DNA from: Brienomyrus brachyistius
Lineage: Eukaryota > Chordata > Actinopteri > Osteoglossiformes > Mormyridae
Length of the DNA stretch: 64,000 nt
Direction of reading: 5' to 3'
Assembly (NCBI RefSeq): GCF_023856365.1
Contig: NC_064552.1
Coordinates: 6,687,160 to 6,751,159 of the forward strand
Below are positions 27,601 to 35,700 of the stretch, piece after piece (the first letter of the stretch is position 1; the number at the start of each line of letters is the position of its first letter). The notes under the pieces were generated by a model, which did not search any database, was not told where the DNA came from, and saw nothing but the letters and a program-made list of their open reading frames with translations. A program made the translations under genes and the position numbers.

Positions 27601-30600
27601 GTTTCACACAGAGCACTATAAAAAGTGCCCGGCTACGCTTATACCTGTTCTTTTTATTGAAAGAAAATGAAATTGTGTTTGTGGGCACTAGATTAGGAAG
27701 TCGTATAAGGGTAGTAATGCAACTGCGTTCTGCAGGGACTGACTATAATTTGCGACAGCAGAAGAAAAACTCTATTTGGATGCACTCAGAATGCTCTCCT
27801 TTTAAAGTCTGAATATTACAGGACTGAAAACGATGACGTCTCGTAGCAGCGATGTAGTCAGTTCATATAAGAGTAAAAAAAACACACACACGCACACAGC
27901 TTTGTAATAATATCTTTGTGGGGACTCTCCATTCATTTCTATGGGGAAAACTCTAATCCCAAAATGACAATCCCTACCCAACCTTAACCTATATATTTTA
28001 CGTAATTACATATGAAGCGTTAGGCCTTCACTGGTAATTTTGACAGTTGACAAAAAACGCCACAAACAGTAATGTGTTAAGCCTATTTCAACACTCATTT
28101 TCCTGAACTATCTCTGTCACATGCCAGCTTAAATCTTCAAATGTAAAGTTAAACATCAAATATAAATTTAACTTAAAAAAATATAAACTGTCCTACCCCT
28201 GTGTCTTCTAGAGTATAATCTGATACGATTGCTAATGTATCTACGAGTATCAAAGCCATTGTGTATATTTTACTTGGCCACACTCACAATAAACTTTAAA
28301 CACACACGCAATATGCATTTGCGATCTTTCAGTTTCAGCCAATTCACTAACAAACATCTTTCGTGGGCACAGGTTATTTTATTCAAACAGTGTATTATTT
28401 GTTCATTGATTCGAACAAAGCAAATAATCCATTTGTGTTTTCATTCTCTTCCTGCTAGAACCAAACTCCCTGAATAAGACTTGTTTAACGAAAACATCAG
28501 TCTCAGAGGTAACAGCAATTGATTGCACTCTATACATTCAGCTGAAGGTAATAGCTATTTAGGATCTCCAGACCTGTTCATTAAGAATCAGTTATTCCAG
28601 ATAACTTGCTTAAAAGGAATATAAATGATCTGGTATACCCTTTAGAATGTTGCCAAAATTAGGCATTTCTGCCTCTAAAAAGTACAGGAGCGCAGTATGT
28701 TGTAACACTGGGATTACAATTTTATCAGACGATGTCCATCTATCCGTCTGCCCAAATGTTGCCAACCAATGTTCTGAGACACCAGCACACGACACTGCTG
28801 CCAGATACCAGCCAAAATGAAAACATTACTCCGGTCAATGTGGTACATCCTGTAGCACACTCCCACAAAGTGGCAGATTGATTGCAAATGGTGTTCGCCA
28901 CAAAAAAAAAAGCTTTTTTCCCTCCGGTTCTCTATTTTTATGTGTTGTTTACAAGCGCCAGGTGGTACAACCATTCCATTTTTCATGTGCATCAAGGTTT
29001 CAAAGCACTGTCTTTTTTAAAGTGCAGTTCGATAACCGCAAACTGCAAAAAAACTGCACTGCGTCTAATTCTCTCTCTCTCTAATGCCTAACTGTCACCT
29101 TATTACTGTGACATCGTTTAATACAGGACTGAAGTAACCTTACAAATTCTGTAAGGGAATTAAGCACTTTGTAAATATACTTATCCTATTATATATGACT
29201 GAAGAAAAGAATGGCTTGTGGCAGCAGAGTACTTCGGGTGCAAGAACCTGTCTCTCATTACTGGTAGGATTATCCTCTGCTCTGGAATGACCCCGCTTTC
29301 TGCATGATGAGAGTGCATAGCAATTTGCTCTGGGCCTGTTTCTTCCCCCATTTGCATGCTGATGTACTCTGCAAATGAGGCTACACAAATTTACACTATA
29401 AATTGCTTTTCTGTGCTAATTCCCTGGCCCCTGAATTCCAAACGCCCACACCTAACACCATTCCTTCTCTCTTCTCCAAACAGACCCAATGTCCACATGA
29501 AAAAAAAAGAAGGAAATAAAAAAATAAAACTACCATGAATGGCTTAGGATGACAAATTTCCCCTCAACACAGTCTGGTGGATATTGTCAAAGCCAGAGGC
29601 AACTAATAAACACTTCAGATTTATTATGTTCCATTATTTTCTTATTTATAATAATAATCGTGGTAATTCTTTAATACATTTTCCATCCATCCATCCATCC
29701 ATCCATGTGTCCGTAGCCACTTATCCAGTCACAGGGAACCTGGAATCCGTCCAAAAATATACAGGGCAGAAGGTACCCTGAATGGGTTGCCAGGTCATCA
29801 CTGGTGACAGCTGCACTTATTTGGACTACTGGAGAAAACCAGAGAACACACACACAGGGCCAGGTGTTGAGGCCACAGTGCTACCCACTGATCCGGTGTC
29901 ACCCCCACCTTTACTCTGGCGTGGAATCATTTCATAGTTCTTCCGAGTTTCTTTTACAAACATTCATGTGCAGCTGTATTTTGTATGCGTGCGAGAAAGA
30001 AGAGGATTTTTTTTTCCACTATAAAAATCCAAACATGAATGATTAATCTGTTGCTTATCAAGGGCACCTGCAGCACTCTAGTACTAGTTGAAACGTTTTG
30101 TATTCATTTACTTTTCTCAATGTCACTTTATCTTGCATATGTTACTGTTAGCTTATGGGGCTACATTTATAATTCACTTAATTCAGATTCATATGCAAGT
30201 TTAAAAGCACTTGTCATCTATGATCAGCGCGGTGATATATGCGTCACATAAATACAGTCACTATTTTTTGTCACAGCCTCAGGGATTGTACCTGTAGCTG
30301 TGATATTCATGGTCTCCTTCGCTCCCACTTAGTTTGACGCGAATGACGCATCACGTGACCGCCTCTCGCGTTAACGTTAGCACTGCGGTCTTCTTCACTT
30401 TCTTTTTCTCTTATTCGAGTCAAAGCAAAGTTGCCTGTTACACTGAATAAAAATTCCACAGCTTTCTTAACTTGATGAAAAAAATAAAAGTAAAAAAGAT
30501 TAAAATTTAACTTATAATGAGACAAACTTTACTCTCTACTCTCCGGCGCTGTCCTTCAGCACCACACTTTCCCAAGTAGCATGGCTGCCATGTCAGTGTA

Positions 30601-31076
30601 TTACCACTCAAAACGAGCTTTGATTAAAATCTAACATTCACAGGGTTTGGAGCCGTATACTTCACAAGCAGCGCATCAGTATGACTTTCATTGCTACGTA
30701 AACACGCGTTTTATCAATTAATTTACGTGTGTATTGCGTAATCAGCAGACGGAATGAACTCCTTATATAATACTCTATTTATGTCCACGTTACAGTATTT
30801 CCAAGAGAATAATATAACATTGTGGCGCACAAAGGAAGGACAATATACATTACAAAAATATATTCTACAACCAATTAAATATATTGCAACCATTTATTTA
30901 TTTGTAATTATTAGTGCATTTGTAGTTCCAAATACCAACTCATTTGACAAAGACCTGCCATTGTCGAGGTAGTAAAGTTTGTAGATTTACTTACCTTTGT
31001 AAGAGTTTGGAAATCTTTGAAATCTGCTGTGATGTCCTCTTTGCAAAGACGGGACGCTTGAGACGCTATTCCCCAT
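441..31076 (-). CDS. neurl1: NEURL1, Neuralized-like E3 ubiquitin ligase (5' part: coding exons 1 and 2)
   Basis: The two exons join in frame (join of complement 30995-31076 and 441-682) and give the first 108 residues. Neuralized proteins are membrane-associated RING E3 ligases that ubiquitinate Notch ligands (Delta/Jagged) and, in neurons, CPEB3. The N-terminus starts [11 protein letters not shown], matching the MGN...S.PSL start of vertebrate NEURL1 and fitting an N-myristoylation signal (Gly2, Ser6). Exon 2 begins the first NHR domain with [30 protein letters not shown] and YEQVRLK, all typical of NEURL1. The RCHHK stretch before the NHR separates it from NEURL1B. The rest of NHR1, NHR2 and the RING lie left of position 1. 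The split Asp codon (G|AT) fits both splice sites. Which teleost duplicate (a or b) this is cannot be decided here. Confidence 0.93.
683..2860 (-). other. neurl1: NEURL1 intron 1, 3' end
   Basis: AT-rich intronic sequence. The acceptor CCCTAG lies at 688-683 on the minus strand. A C9 run sits near 1946. The short ORFs here on either strand show no protein family character. No convincing feature. Confidence 0.6.
2861..3260 (-). repeat. Old tRNA-SINE fragment carrying a hairpin insertion
   Basis: The left part (about 2861-2910: cagggtcacctgcagcctgt...) and the right part (about 3140-3250: gggaggaaactcgc..., agagaacatgcaaactgcac) match the reversed tail and body of the (GGAT)n-type fish SINE seen elsewhere in the window. 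Between them lies foreign sequence with a perfect 27-bp inverted repeat (2978-3004 and 3055-3081). Confidence 0.6.
2978..3081. repeat. Perfect 27-bp inverted repeat (hairpin), 50-bp loop
   Basis: Positions 2978-3004 and 3055-3081 are exact reverse complements over 27 bases. The arm begins cccacagacagtccacg. The loop holds a second, degraded partial copy of the arm (catttttgcttcctccca), so the element may be a nested or duplicated foldback of MITE type. No coding role. Confidence 0.85.
3261..8539 (-). other. neurl1: NEURL1 intron 1 segment, mostly unique
   Basis: Mostly unique AT-rich intron. CpG-containing patches lie at about 6200-6480 and 6980-7340; these could be conserved non-coding sequence, but I cannot test that. 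A run of TTA/TAA triplets lies at about 7829-7865. No exon was recognised on either strand. Confidence 0.5.
8540..8901 (+). repeat. tRNA-derived SINE, full-length copy
   Basis: The head has tRNA promoter-like blocks: an A-box-like tggtgcagtggttagcac at the 5' end and a B box GTTCGAGTC at 8595-8603. The body follows (tttgcatgttctcccc, ccaaaaacatgctgaggct, tgcgatgggctgg) and the 3' end is (GGAT)n. The same family occurs at 24471, 24941, 59350 and in fragments. Short reading frames across it are artefacts of the repeat. Confidence 0.9.
8941..9360. repeat. AT-rich foldback repeat with ATAATGCATTATAG motifs
   Basis: The palindromic motif ATAATGCATT and its variants (taatgcactatagatg, gtgcattatagatgag, tgcactataatgtgttatg) occur many times in both orientations over about 420 bp. 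This is typical of a non-autonomous foldback/MITE repeat of fish. Exact ends are unclear. It lies about 40 bp after the SINE at 8540-8901. Confidence 0.6.
9361..12685 (-). other. neurl1: NEURL1 intron 1 segment without recognised features
   Basis: AT-rich intron. A 140-codon open frame at 10344-10766 (+) is composed of Ile, Phe, Tyr, Leu and Asn, as expected from AT-rich non-coding DNA, and resembles no family. CpG-richer stretches near 11220-11480 showed no exon with matching splice sites. Confidence 0.5.
12689..12738. repeat. Two tandem 25-bp units, each a dyad
   Basis: TGTAACCATCCTTTGTTACA recurs as tgtaaccgtcctttgtcaca 25 bp later. Each unit is an imperfect dyad (TGTAAC...GTTACA). This is a small local duplication or the remnant of a TIR element. 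Confidence 0.6.
13003..14260 (-). pseudogene. Possible degraded retroelement coding remnants
   Basis: On the minus strand three open stretches look more protein-like than the surroundings but lie in different frames with stops between them. One is about 75 codons at 13976-14200, one is 88 codons at 13149-13415, and one is about 30 codons at 13003-13095. The last contains [11 protein letters not shown] after a KTKEMGP-like stretch, which resembles the T-F-L-G-I motif of reverse transcriptases in fish DIRS/gypsy-like elements. The other two I do not recognise. No terminal repeats were seen. The assignment is tentative; chance open frames in AT-rich intron are the alternative. Confidence 0.25.
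14261..15690 (-). other. neurl1: NEURL1 intron 1 segment, partly CpG-containing
   Basis: Positions 14300-14990 are less AT-rich and open in several frames on both strands. No frame shows a recognisable protein or a splice pattern compatible with NEURL1. A G-run lies at about 15085-15096. A conserved non-coding element is possible but cannot be judged here. Confidence 0.4.
15690..16010 (+). repeat. Dispersed repeat, copy 1 (hAT-like edge CAGGGGTACTCAA)
   Basis: This shares long blocks with 58240-58500: ctttgataatatacca, atcaggggtactca, aacacaatttaatc, gcaaattttat and cgccttgaa/ccaccttgaaat. The block from 15799 starts CAGGGGTACTCAAC, as the ends of many fish hAT-type elements do. No clear second terminal repeat was found, so the class is uncertain. 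Confidence 0.6.
16011..17728 (-). other. neurl1: NEURL1 intron 1 segment without recognised features
   Basis: AT-rich intron. Short open frames on the plus strand between 16347 and 16955 show no family resemblance. No feature supported. Confidence 0.5.
17729..17800 (-). repeat. Fish dispersed repeat fragment (TCTATGGGGAAAA type)
   Basis: This reads in reverse as tggggattctccattaatt followed by cctatgggaaaaaccctaat, the same family as 27915-27985 in the opposite orientation. It is a short, divergent fragment. Confidence 0.5.
18049..18275 (+). repeat. tRNA-derived SINE of V-SINE type
   Basis: The copy starts gaggggcagtggcccagtgg with a tRNA-like head and a B-box-like GGTTCAACCC (about 18110-18119). 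It contains the V-SINE core-like block tgagcaaggcccttaacccc and ends near gtatacataaagta. It belongs to a different family from the (GGAT)n SINE. Confidence 0.7.
18431..18908 (+). repeat. TIR repeat family A, copy 1 (ACTTTATTAGGTAC type)
   Basis: The left end cactctgtgtcgactttatt and the right end cagtactggccgctgagtg are degraded inverted copies of each other. Internal blocks (ttttgcctccagagctgc, tctgtaaactctagacac, aatgcttggtcgaac, gccacatgattcgctgt) match a very common fish element whose ends read ccggccactttattaggtac. Other copies lie at 21845-22811, 45975-46142 and 50096-50524. It is a DNA-transposon-like element without coding capacity. Confidence 0.75.
19589..19690 (+). repeat. Duplicated segment, copy 1a (partner 21038-21145)
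   Basis: agggctcaggtcagatcccc through attagtcaatgctccag closely matches 21038-21145. The homology resumes at 20318-20400 after about 620 bp, whereas in the partner the two blocks are nearly contiguous. This indicates an insertion in this copy or a deletion in the other. Confidence 0.65.
20318..20400 (+). repeat. Duplicated segment, copy 1b (partner about 21150-21235)
   Basis: tggacaaacagattttttag, then cagaaatcct and ttcattttatataaag match the second half of the repeat at about 21150-21235. It is separated from copy 1a by about 620 bp of unrelated AT-rich DNA. Confidence 0.55.
21038..21235 (+). repeat. Duplicated segment, copy 2 (contiguous form)
   Basis: This holds both homology blocks of 19589-19690 and 20318-20400, separated by only about 20 bases. 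It is an unclassified dispersed repeat, and the contiguous form is probably closer to the original. Confidence 0.55.
21845..22811 (+). repeat. TIR repeat family A, copy 2, split by a nested MITE
   Basis: The left part (about 21845-21970, with tctggccattttcctcctac) and the right part (about 22515-22811, with tttctgagatgctggga, aatgcttggtcgaac and gtcacgtgattggctgt) match family A. The gap between them is filled by the MITE at 21971-22514. Confidence 0.75.
21971..22514 (+). mobile_element. MITE nested in a family A repeat, with internal triplicated unit
   Basis: The ends are imperfect inverted repeats: ggtaacactttacttgagag on the left, and cctcaataaagtgctacg on the right. The flanks gatgtttt (21963-21970) and gatgtatt (from 22515) fit an 8-bp target duplication with one mismatch, which suggests a hAT-like element. 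Inside, a unit with gattcattaaYgatgaacaa and tacttccttcagtgg recurs about three times. No coding capacity. Confidence 0.75.
22812..24458 (-). other. neurl1: NEURL1 intron 1 segment
   Basis: Mostly unique AT-rich intron. A (TG)n tract lies at about 24175-24190 in a TA/TG-rich stretch. Short open frames at 22957-23625 show no family resemblance. Confidence 0.5.
24471..24826 (+). mobile_element. tRNA-derived SINE, young copy with 12-bp target duplication
   Basis: This is a full-length (GGAT)n-tailed SINE: head ggggcggcatggtggtgcag, B box GGTTCGAGTC, and the tail (GGAT)n. It is flanked by a perfect 12-bp direct repeat TGGTTATTGTAC at 24459-24470 and 24826-24837, the mark of LINE-driven insertion. 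The intact duplication and close match to other copies suggest recent activity. Confidence 0.92.
24941..25290 (+). mobile_element. tRNA-derived SINE, second tandem copy
   Basis: The same family and orientation as the copy 110 bp upstream, starting gggcggcatggtggtgcagt and ending (GGAT)n at about 25290. It has small internal deletions (for example around the gtcgtcgtgggtttcctcc block). The flanks share only gatgtta, so the target duplication is uncertain. Confidence 0.88.
25424..25557. repeat. Foldback hairpin element, copy 1
   Basis: The left arm (25424-25479) and right arm (25501-25557) are near-perfect inverted repeats, with atccagaccaagattttgtt facing aacaaaatcttggtctggat. The loop is tctgtgactgtgactcttca. 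A second copy with the same loop lies in a CFAP58 intron at 36791-36930. It is non-coding and of MITE type. Confidence 0.85.
25558..27914 (-). other. neurl1: NEURL1 intron 1 segment without recognised features
   Basis: Unique AT-rich intron. A short (CA)-like tract lies near 27883-27897. No exon or mobile element was identified. Confidence 0.5.
27915..27985 (+). repeat. Fish dispersed repeat fragment (TCTATGGGGAAAA type)
   Basis: tttgtggggactctccattc followed by atttctatggggaaaactct and aatcccaaaatgacaatccc is a common fish repeat motif. An inverted divergent copy lies at 17729-17800. Confidence 0.55.
27986..29680 (-). other. neurl1: NEURL1 intron 1 segment without recognised features
   Basis: AT-rich intron with no recognised repeat or exon. 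The open frames seen are short and show no family signal. Confidence 0.5.
29681..29915 (-). repeat. Old tRNA-SINE copy, minus strand
   Basis: It starts with (CATC)n at 29684-29706. The reversed SINE body follows (cacttatccagtcacaggga, gccaggtcatcactgg, actggagaaaaccagagaac) and it ends with a degraded head (cacagtgctacccactgatc). It is more diverged than the copies at 24471 and 24941. Confidence 0.65.
30335..30385. promoter_or_regulatory. CpG patch with E-box in intron 1, near NEURL1 exon 1
   Basis: The stretch has several CpGs and the palindromic E-box TCACGTGA (30351-30358, core CACGTG) next to cgcgaatgacgcatcacg. It lies about 600-700 bp inside intron 1 from the NEURL1 start codon. A role as a promoter-proximal or intronic element for USF/MiT-type bHLH factors is inference only. 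Confidence 0.3.
30386..30994 (-). other. neurl1: NEURL1 intron 1, 5' end
   Basis: Intronic sequence next to the exon 1 donor. AT-rich from 30720 on. No further element was recognised. Confidence 0.5.
30995..31076 (-). CDS. neurl1: NEURL1 coding exon 1 (start codon, myristoylation signal)
   Basis: The exon is 82 coding bases (27 codons plus one base). The start codon is at 31076-31074 in a strong context (G at -3, G at +4). The peptide [18 protein letters not shown] aligns with the N-terminus of vertebrate NEURL1. The donor on the minus strand is AAAG|GTAAGT, a near-ideal splice site. The exon is too short to stand out as an ORF and was found by looking for the phase-1 partner of exon 2. The 5' UTR extends upstream to an unknown start. 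Confidence 0.92.
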
Positions 31077-32470
31077 GCCTGCTCTGAGAAAGGCCGGCTG
31101 TTCAGTCCAGATCTTAATGCTTTACTGAAATCTTGCTCATTCAGTTTTGTTCAGCTCACGGTGAAACACCGTACAAAGAGCTACATACAGAATCTCTGGG
31201 AAGAAGCAGAAGAACTAAAAAAAAAAACGTTTTAATGAACCATTTTTAGTACAAACGTCACCCAGAAGACACCGGTTTTTGGAGTGGGGGGGCGGAAGGG
31301 AGAAAAAAAAAAACATCAGCAGCAGGTCAATGAACTGTTCGCATGAATAAGTATAGGTAAGCACCTCCCTCAGCTCATTTTTCAGCATTCTAAGCCAGGC
31401 AGACCACTCTGACAAAGATAAAACATCACTGAGTACTTACACCCATATTAACCATGCAATGACTTGTTATTCAACGTGATACACAGTATACTCATTTGTT
31501 TAGTACTACTCGGCTGTTTTCGTTACTTATTAACTAGCTAAGCTAAGCAGTGTCTAGCCCACATCGATGAGCCCCCAAACCGCCTTTTACAGGGTGCATT
31601 TCACACCAAACGCTAGTCACCACTCTTTCCCCGGGCGATCATGTATGTTATGTAAATATAACTGCAGCCAATTCCGTAAACATAAGTTAAAGCACAGACG
31701 CACAACAAATAAAAAATATTTCGAATTTAGCATTACGGATGCACGTTCTTTGTAATTGGAACACTTCGGTAATTACTTACATTTGTGTTTTTAAAATAGC
31801 CTATTCTCAAAGACTAAAGAAGTAATTAATAGCGGAAATGTGAAAGTGATTTTGGTTGAAGTACTGAGTTCCCGCTTTTACTGGCTGTTCTTATCAAACA
31901 CCGACATAAATTAATAAACAGAACGTGACATACCAGCCGCAGAATATAATTATTTGAATTAAGTATTTATTCATTAGCTAACCTGTGTTAAGGTGCCATC
32001 TAGTGTAAAAAATAAAAAATAAAAAAAAAACGTTCACTTCTATTCTGATATTTCATTGTCTCGCCCAGCCTACCCTACTGGACTTTTCTGTAATCCTTTA
32101 CCTATTAATATGCATATATGTATATATAGGCAGCATTATACAGCAAACCCTGCAGGCCAATATTTAGATGTGTTGTGTTTAAAAGGCATTGTAATATAAT
32201 AACAATGGACTGCAAGCCCATAACAACAACATAAATAAATAACAACAATAATAATAATTATTGTTATTATAATACCAAACAGCATCAATATAATCAGTAA
32301 ATTACTCTCTATGGCAATATGCACTGCCGTCTTTAATTCTTCAACGCAGTGCTTTGAAAAGACATGCAGTTTTTACTTTACAACGTCCGCGAGTTACTCG
32401 TTCAGTTAAGTCTACTTTACTACTGATCATAAAATTGATGGCCTGCTTCTAAATAAGGCCGGAGTATCAC

Positions 32471-32484
32471 GTTATCTAGGCAAC
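32471..32484 (-). promoter_or_regulatory. RFX X-box-like dyad upstream of CFAP58
   Basis: The minus strand reads GTTGCC-TA-GATAAC. This fits the X-box half-sites RYYNYY and RRNRAC with a 2-base spacer; only the central AT is replaced by TA. RFX factors (RFX2/3, DAF-19) drive ciliary genes through such sites, usually within a few hundred bases of the start. This one is about 300 bp upstream of the CFAP58 start codon. Binding itself is inferred. Confidence 0.55.
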
Positions 32485-32572
32485 TCTTCACTACATTTTT
32501 CGCCACGCATCCGTCACTAGGAACGTCTCCGTTCTTGGGGTGGAAAGATTAAAAGGGAACGCTCGACTCAAA

Positions 32573-32588
32573 TTACGTCATCACGTCA
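32573..32588 (+). promoter_or_regulatory. Two CRE-like half-sites
   Basis: ttacgtcatcacgtca carries two ACGTCA (CRE half-site) motifs 9 bp apart in the CpG-richer block upstream of CFAP58. CREB/CREM/ATF binding would suit a gene expressed in the testis, but this is motif evidence only. Confidence 0.35.
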
Positions 32589-32605
32589 TTCCGTGAACTT
32601 GCGTG

Positions 32606-32618
32606 GTCTCCTGGAAAC
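32606..32618 (+). promoter_or_regulatory. Second, weaker X-box-like site
   Basis: GTCTCC-T-GGAAAC has two X-box-type half-sites with a 1-base spacer, and one mismatch in the GTNRCC half. A lone GTTGCC half-site follows at 32652-32657. They lie about 130-170 bp upstream of the CFAP58 start codon. Confidence 0.35.
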
Positions 32619-32780
32619 AAGGACGCACATAGTTGCCGAAGTCCCTGATCCACGCGCTAATGAACAGTTGTGACATAAGAATATTTACATAAGATTTTAT
32701 AAATCATTAAGGATTTCTCATTACATCACATTATTTTTCATCGACTTTCAATAAACGTCAAGGACAAGAGCCCACTAAAT

Positions 32781-32789
32781 ATGACGGAG
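32781..32789 (+). CDS. cfap58: CFAP58 coding exon 1 (Met-Thr-Glu)
   Basis: Nine coding bases, ATG ACG GAG, directly followed by the donor GTAGGC. It joins in phase 0 to exon 2 ([11 protein letters not shown]...). Human CFAP58 begins MAEE and carries about eight further residues before the homologous Glu-Glu, so this start is shorter but plausible. The ATG has A at -3. No other upstream in-frame ATG was seen nearby. Confidence 0.75.
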
Positions 32790-35700
32790 GTAGGCTTTTC
32801 ACGTCTTCAGGTGGATGGGTCAATTACTTAGCCAGCTAGTTAACTACTGCCTGATTTAGATATTTCATAATAGTAAAGGTAAAAATATATCGTTTCAGCC
32901 GTTTATTAACTTAGATATTGTGTTAATTACTATTTTATAGCAGTTTTTATGGGAAAGGGATCTTTCATGGCTCCCCTTACTGTATCAGTAACCTAAAAAA
33001 ACCTTTTGTATATGCATATTCCTATTGTTTTGTCAGGAAACAGCCTTCTTAAATCTTATTTATGACATTGTCCCACTGCACACGATCTTAGGTTTTTCCA
33101 CTGCATTGACGTACTTGTCCAAGCAGTATAAAGGAATTACAAAATTTAAAAAAAAAATGCATCTGACATGACGTGGTTACGAGCTTGTTGTTGATAAGTC
33201 CCTTTTTGATTGATAAGAGGTTGGCCACACGTTAACGCTACACAGCCAAAATATGCGGTGTACCAGCTCCTTCGCTGAGAATTACACTGGCCCTGAAAAC
33301 AGGAATGCCTTTTTAAAAAAATATGGCACTGAAGTTGGCAATACCCAGTACGAAAACAACTCAATCTGATCCTTGCACACAGTTCACACTAACCCAGTGG
33401 TCTGGATGCATTTTTGCACACTATGCTTTTATAATGTGTCCCCCTGAGCAAGCTTGGCCTGCTGCTTCAACACCTTTAATATATACCCTTGATTATCATG
33501 GAGGAACAATAACTCATAGTAGCCTAACATTTGCATTGCATCTGAAACGCCTGTGCTCTTTGTTAGTAGACAATGTACCTACTGTGTTGTAATGGTGCAG
33601 TAGTATTTGTTACTCACTTATATCACAAGACTAACACAAAGTACCAAGGTAACTAGATCACAATTAATGACATGAACAAAAGAGAATTGTTAATGTCTCT
33701 TTCATTCTGACCTCATTTATTTACTCTGTCGTGTTTAAGAATCCGTACCATGAACCTCTTCCAGACATTTGAGACTATGAATTGAATGTTAAAATCTGTC
33801 TGTTTCCCTTTTAAAATAATAATCAAGCGTGTTACTACAATAGTAATGGAATATCTGACTTAGGTGGGTAATGATAGACATGCATTCAACAAAGGTAACA
33901 GGGTTCAGTTGTACTGGAGTTCCCTTTCAGCTGTCTTTATAATTCCTGCACTTAACACACCCTCTAGTGAGGTGTTCCATTTGCAGAAATATCAGAGTAC
34001 AATTGGCTTGCAATTTTTTGGTTAGATGCCCCATTTGACTCACACTCAACACTTTACTAACCCTGAGCGGCTTATTGTAATCAAAACACAAAATGTATGT
34101 TTTGAAATTGTTGTCACTCACCCCAGGCTAAAAAGAAAAAAAAAATGAGATGAAATGTTAATACCAGTTTTGACTTTTTGTTTAAAGGAAGAAAACTCCA
34201 TTGAGAAGCTAGAAAAGGAGTCCCAGGAGGTTCTTAATGAACTTGCTAGAGACAAGCATCTAGAAAAATTTCGCATTGAATATGAAAAACTGACCAAGGC
34301 CTTAAAAAAGTCCCATGAAAATGAGAAGAGACTCATGACAAAATGCAAGGAGTTAAATGCAGAAATAGCATCCAACTCTGTCAAAATCAACGCAGCACTA
34401 AAGTTATCCCAAGAAGATCAAAGCACCATAAATTCCCTGAAACAGGTATGCTCCCTGGGACCTACAGCATGGTGCTGCATTAGATGGACAGATAAAATAA
34501 ACTTTTCTTTTCTCAGCCAGTCAAATATTGAAAAGTGTGCTCTCAAAATATTTTCCGGTTTTAGGAACTAGAGAAAGCGTGGGAAATGCTGGATGCCACT
34601 CACAAGAAGGAACTAATTGCAGACGAAACCATTCAGAATTTAAAGAATGATGTCACCAACTTGACAAAAATTGTGCAAAAAGGAGAAGGTTCCTCCACAG
34701 GTCAGGAGCACAGGTGAGTCGTTCTCTTTTGTGCCAGCGTGCTGAAGTATACAGTTCATAGGCTATGTAAATCGCATTTGATCCTCTAAATATGAGTAGA
34801 GATATTATATTGTTAGCCATCTGCACCAGTTCCCCAGTGCTTATGCTTTGTCACCTTCGATGTTATTTAAAAAAAAAATAGACCAATGGACTTCAGCCGC
34901 ATGATATTGAAAGTCTTATTGAAATGAATAGAAAGACCAGCTTTATTGCTCTCTGTATTTTTTTTTTTTTTTCTCAGTATGAATGATTTGCTGAAAATCA
35001 AAGATGATCTCACCAAGGAGAGGGATGAACTCCTTGCGGAAGTGGTGAATTTACGGGAGAATCTCACCAAGGCCACCATCAATCAAGAAGAGATGGAAAT
35101 CTCGAAAGAGAAGGCCTTGGAAACCATATCACAGGTATTCTTGAGGAATTCTGCAGCAGTGAGGGCACAGTATCAGTGTTGTCAAATTCCTGCATGGGAG
35201 GCATTTGTGCATATATTGATCCATCACCCTTAATCACCACGTTAATTCATTTTAAGTAATCAAATTAATATCGCACTTCTGACAATTTGAGCTGTTTTAC
35301 AATGTATGAAAGAGAAAGAGTAATATTATTAGAGAAACACATAATTGTGTAGATAACGAACAACGGATCACATCAGCTCACCTATTACAGTTAGTTGAAA
35401 TGAGAAAAGCTCCCATTTAAACCTTTACACGTTAAATTTATGACACCGATATTGTTAAGTGTAGTGTATTTTATGGTACCACATGTTGTTTTGTCTGCAT
35501 TCTTGCATGATTTAAGTTGAAATACACCTTGTACACTGGGAACAAACCTGGGTGTGGATAAAATCTGCCATGCTGTTGAATCATAAATGCAGTATATATA
35601 TATAAATATATATATTTTGCTTAGTATAAATTGCTCACGACACCCTATTACATCAATTTCTTTACTAAAAAGACATTTTATTAGGTTTTACTTTTCAACG

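Larger units (their letters stand above)
31077..32780. promoter_or_regulatory. Shared upstream region between NEURL1 and CFAP58
   Basis: The start codons of the two divergent genes (31076 minus, 32781 plus) are 1.7 kb apart. The region must hold both 5' UTRs and core promoters. A short dyad acggtg-aaa-caccgt lies at 31157-31171, probably within the NEURL1 leader or promoter. A CpG-richer block with X-box-like and CRE-like motifs spans about 32460-32660, close to CFAP58. No TATA box could be assigned. A run of TAA/TTA and GTT triplets lies at 32219-32275. Confidence 0.6.

Noticed and set aside
31077..32780. ITPRIP, the neighbour of CFAP58 in mammals
   Set aside because: Its long single coding exon would be obvious; no such frame exists here, and exon 1 of NEURL1 occupies the divergent position.
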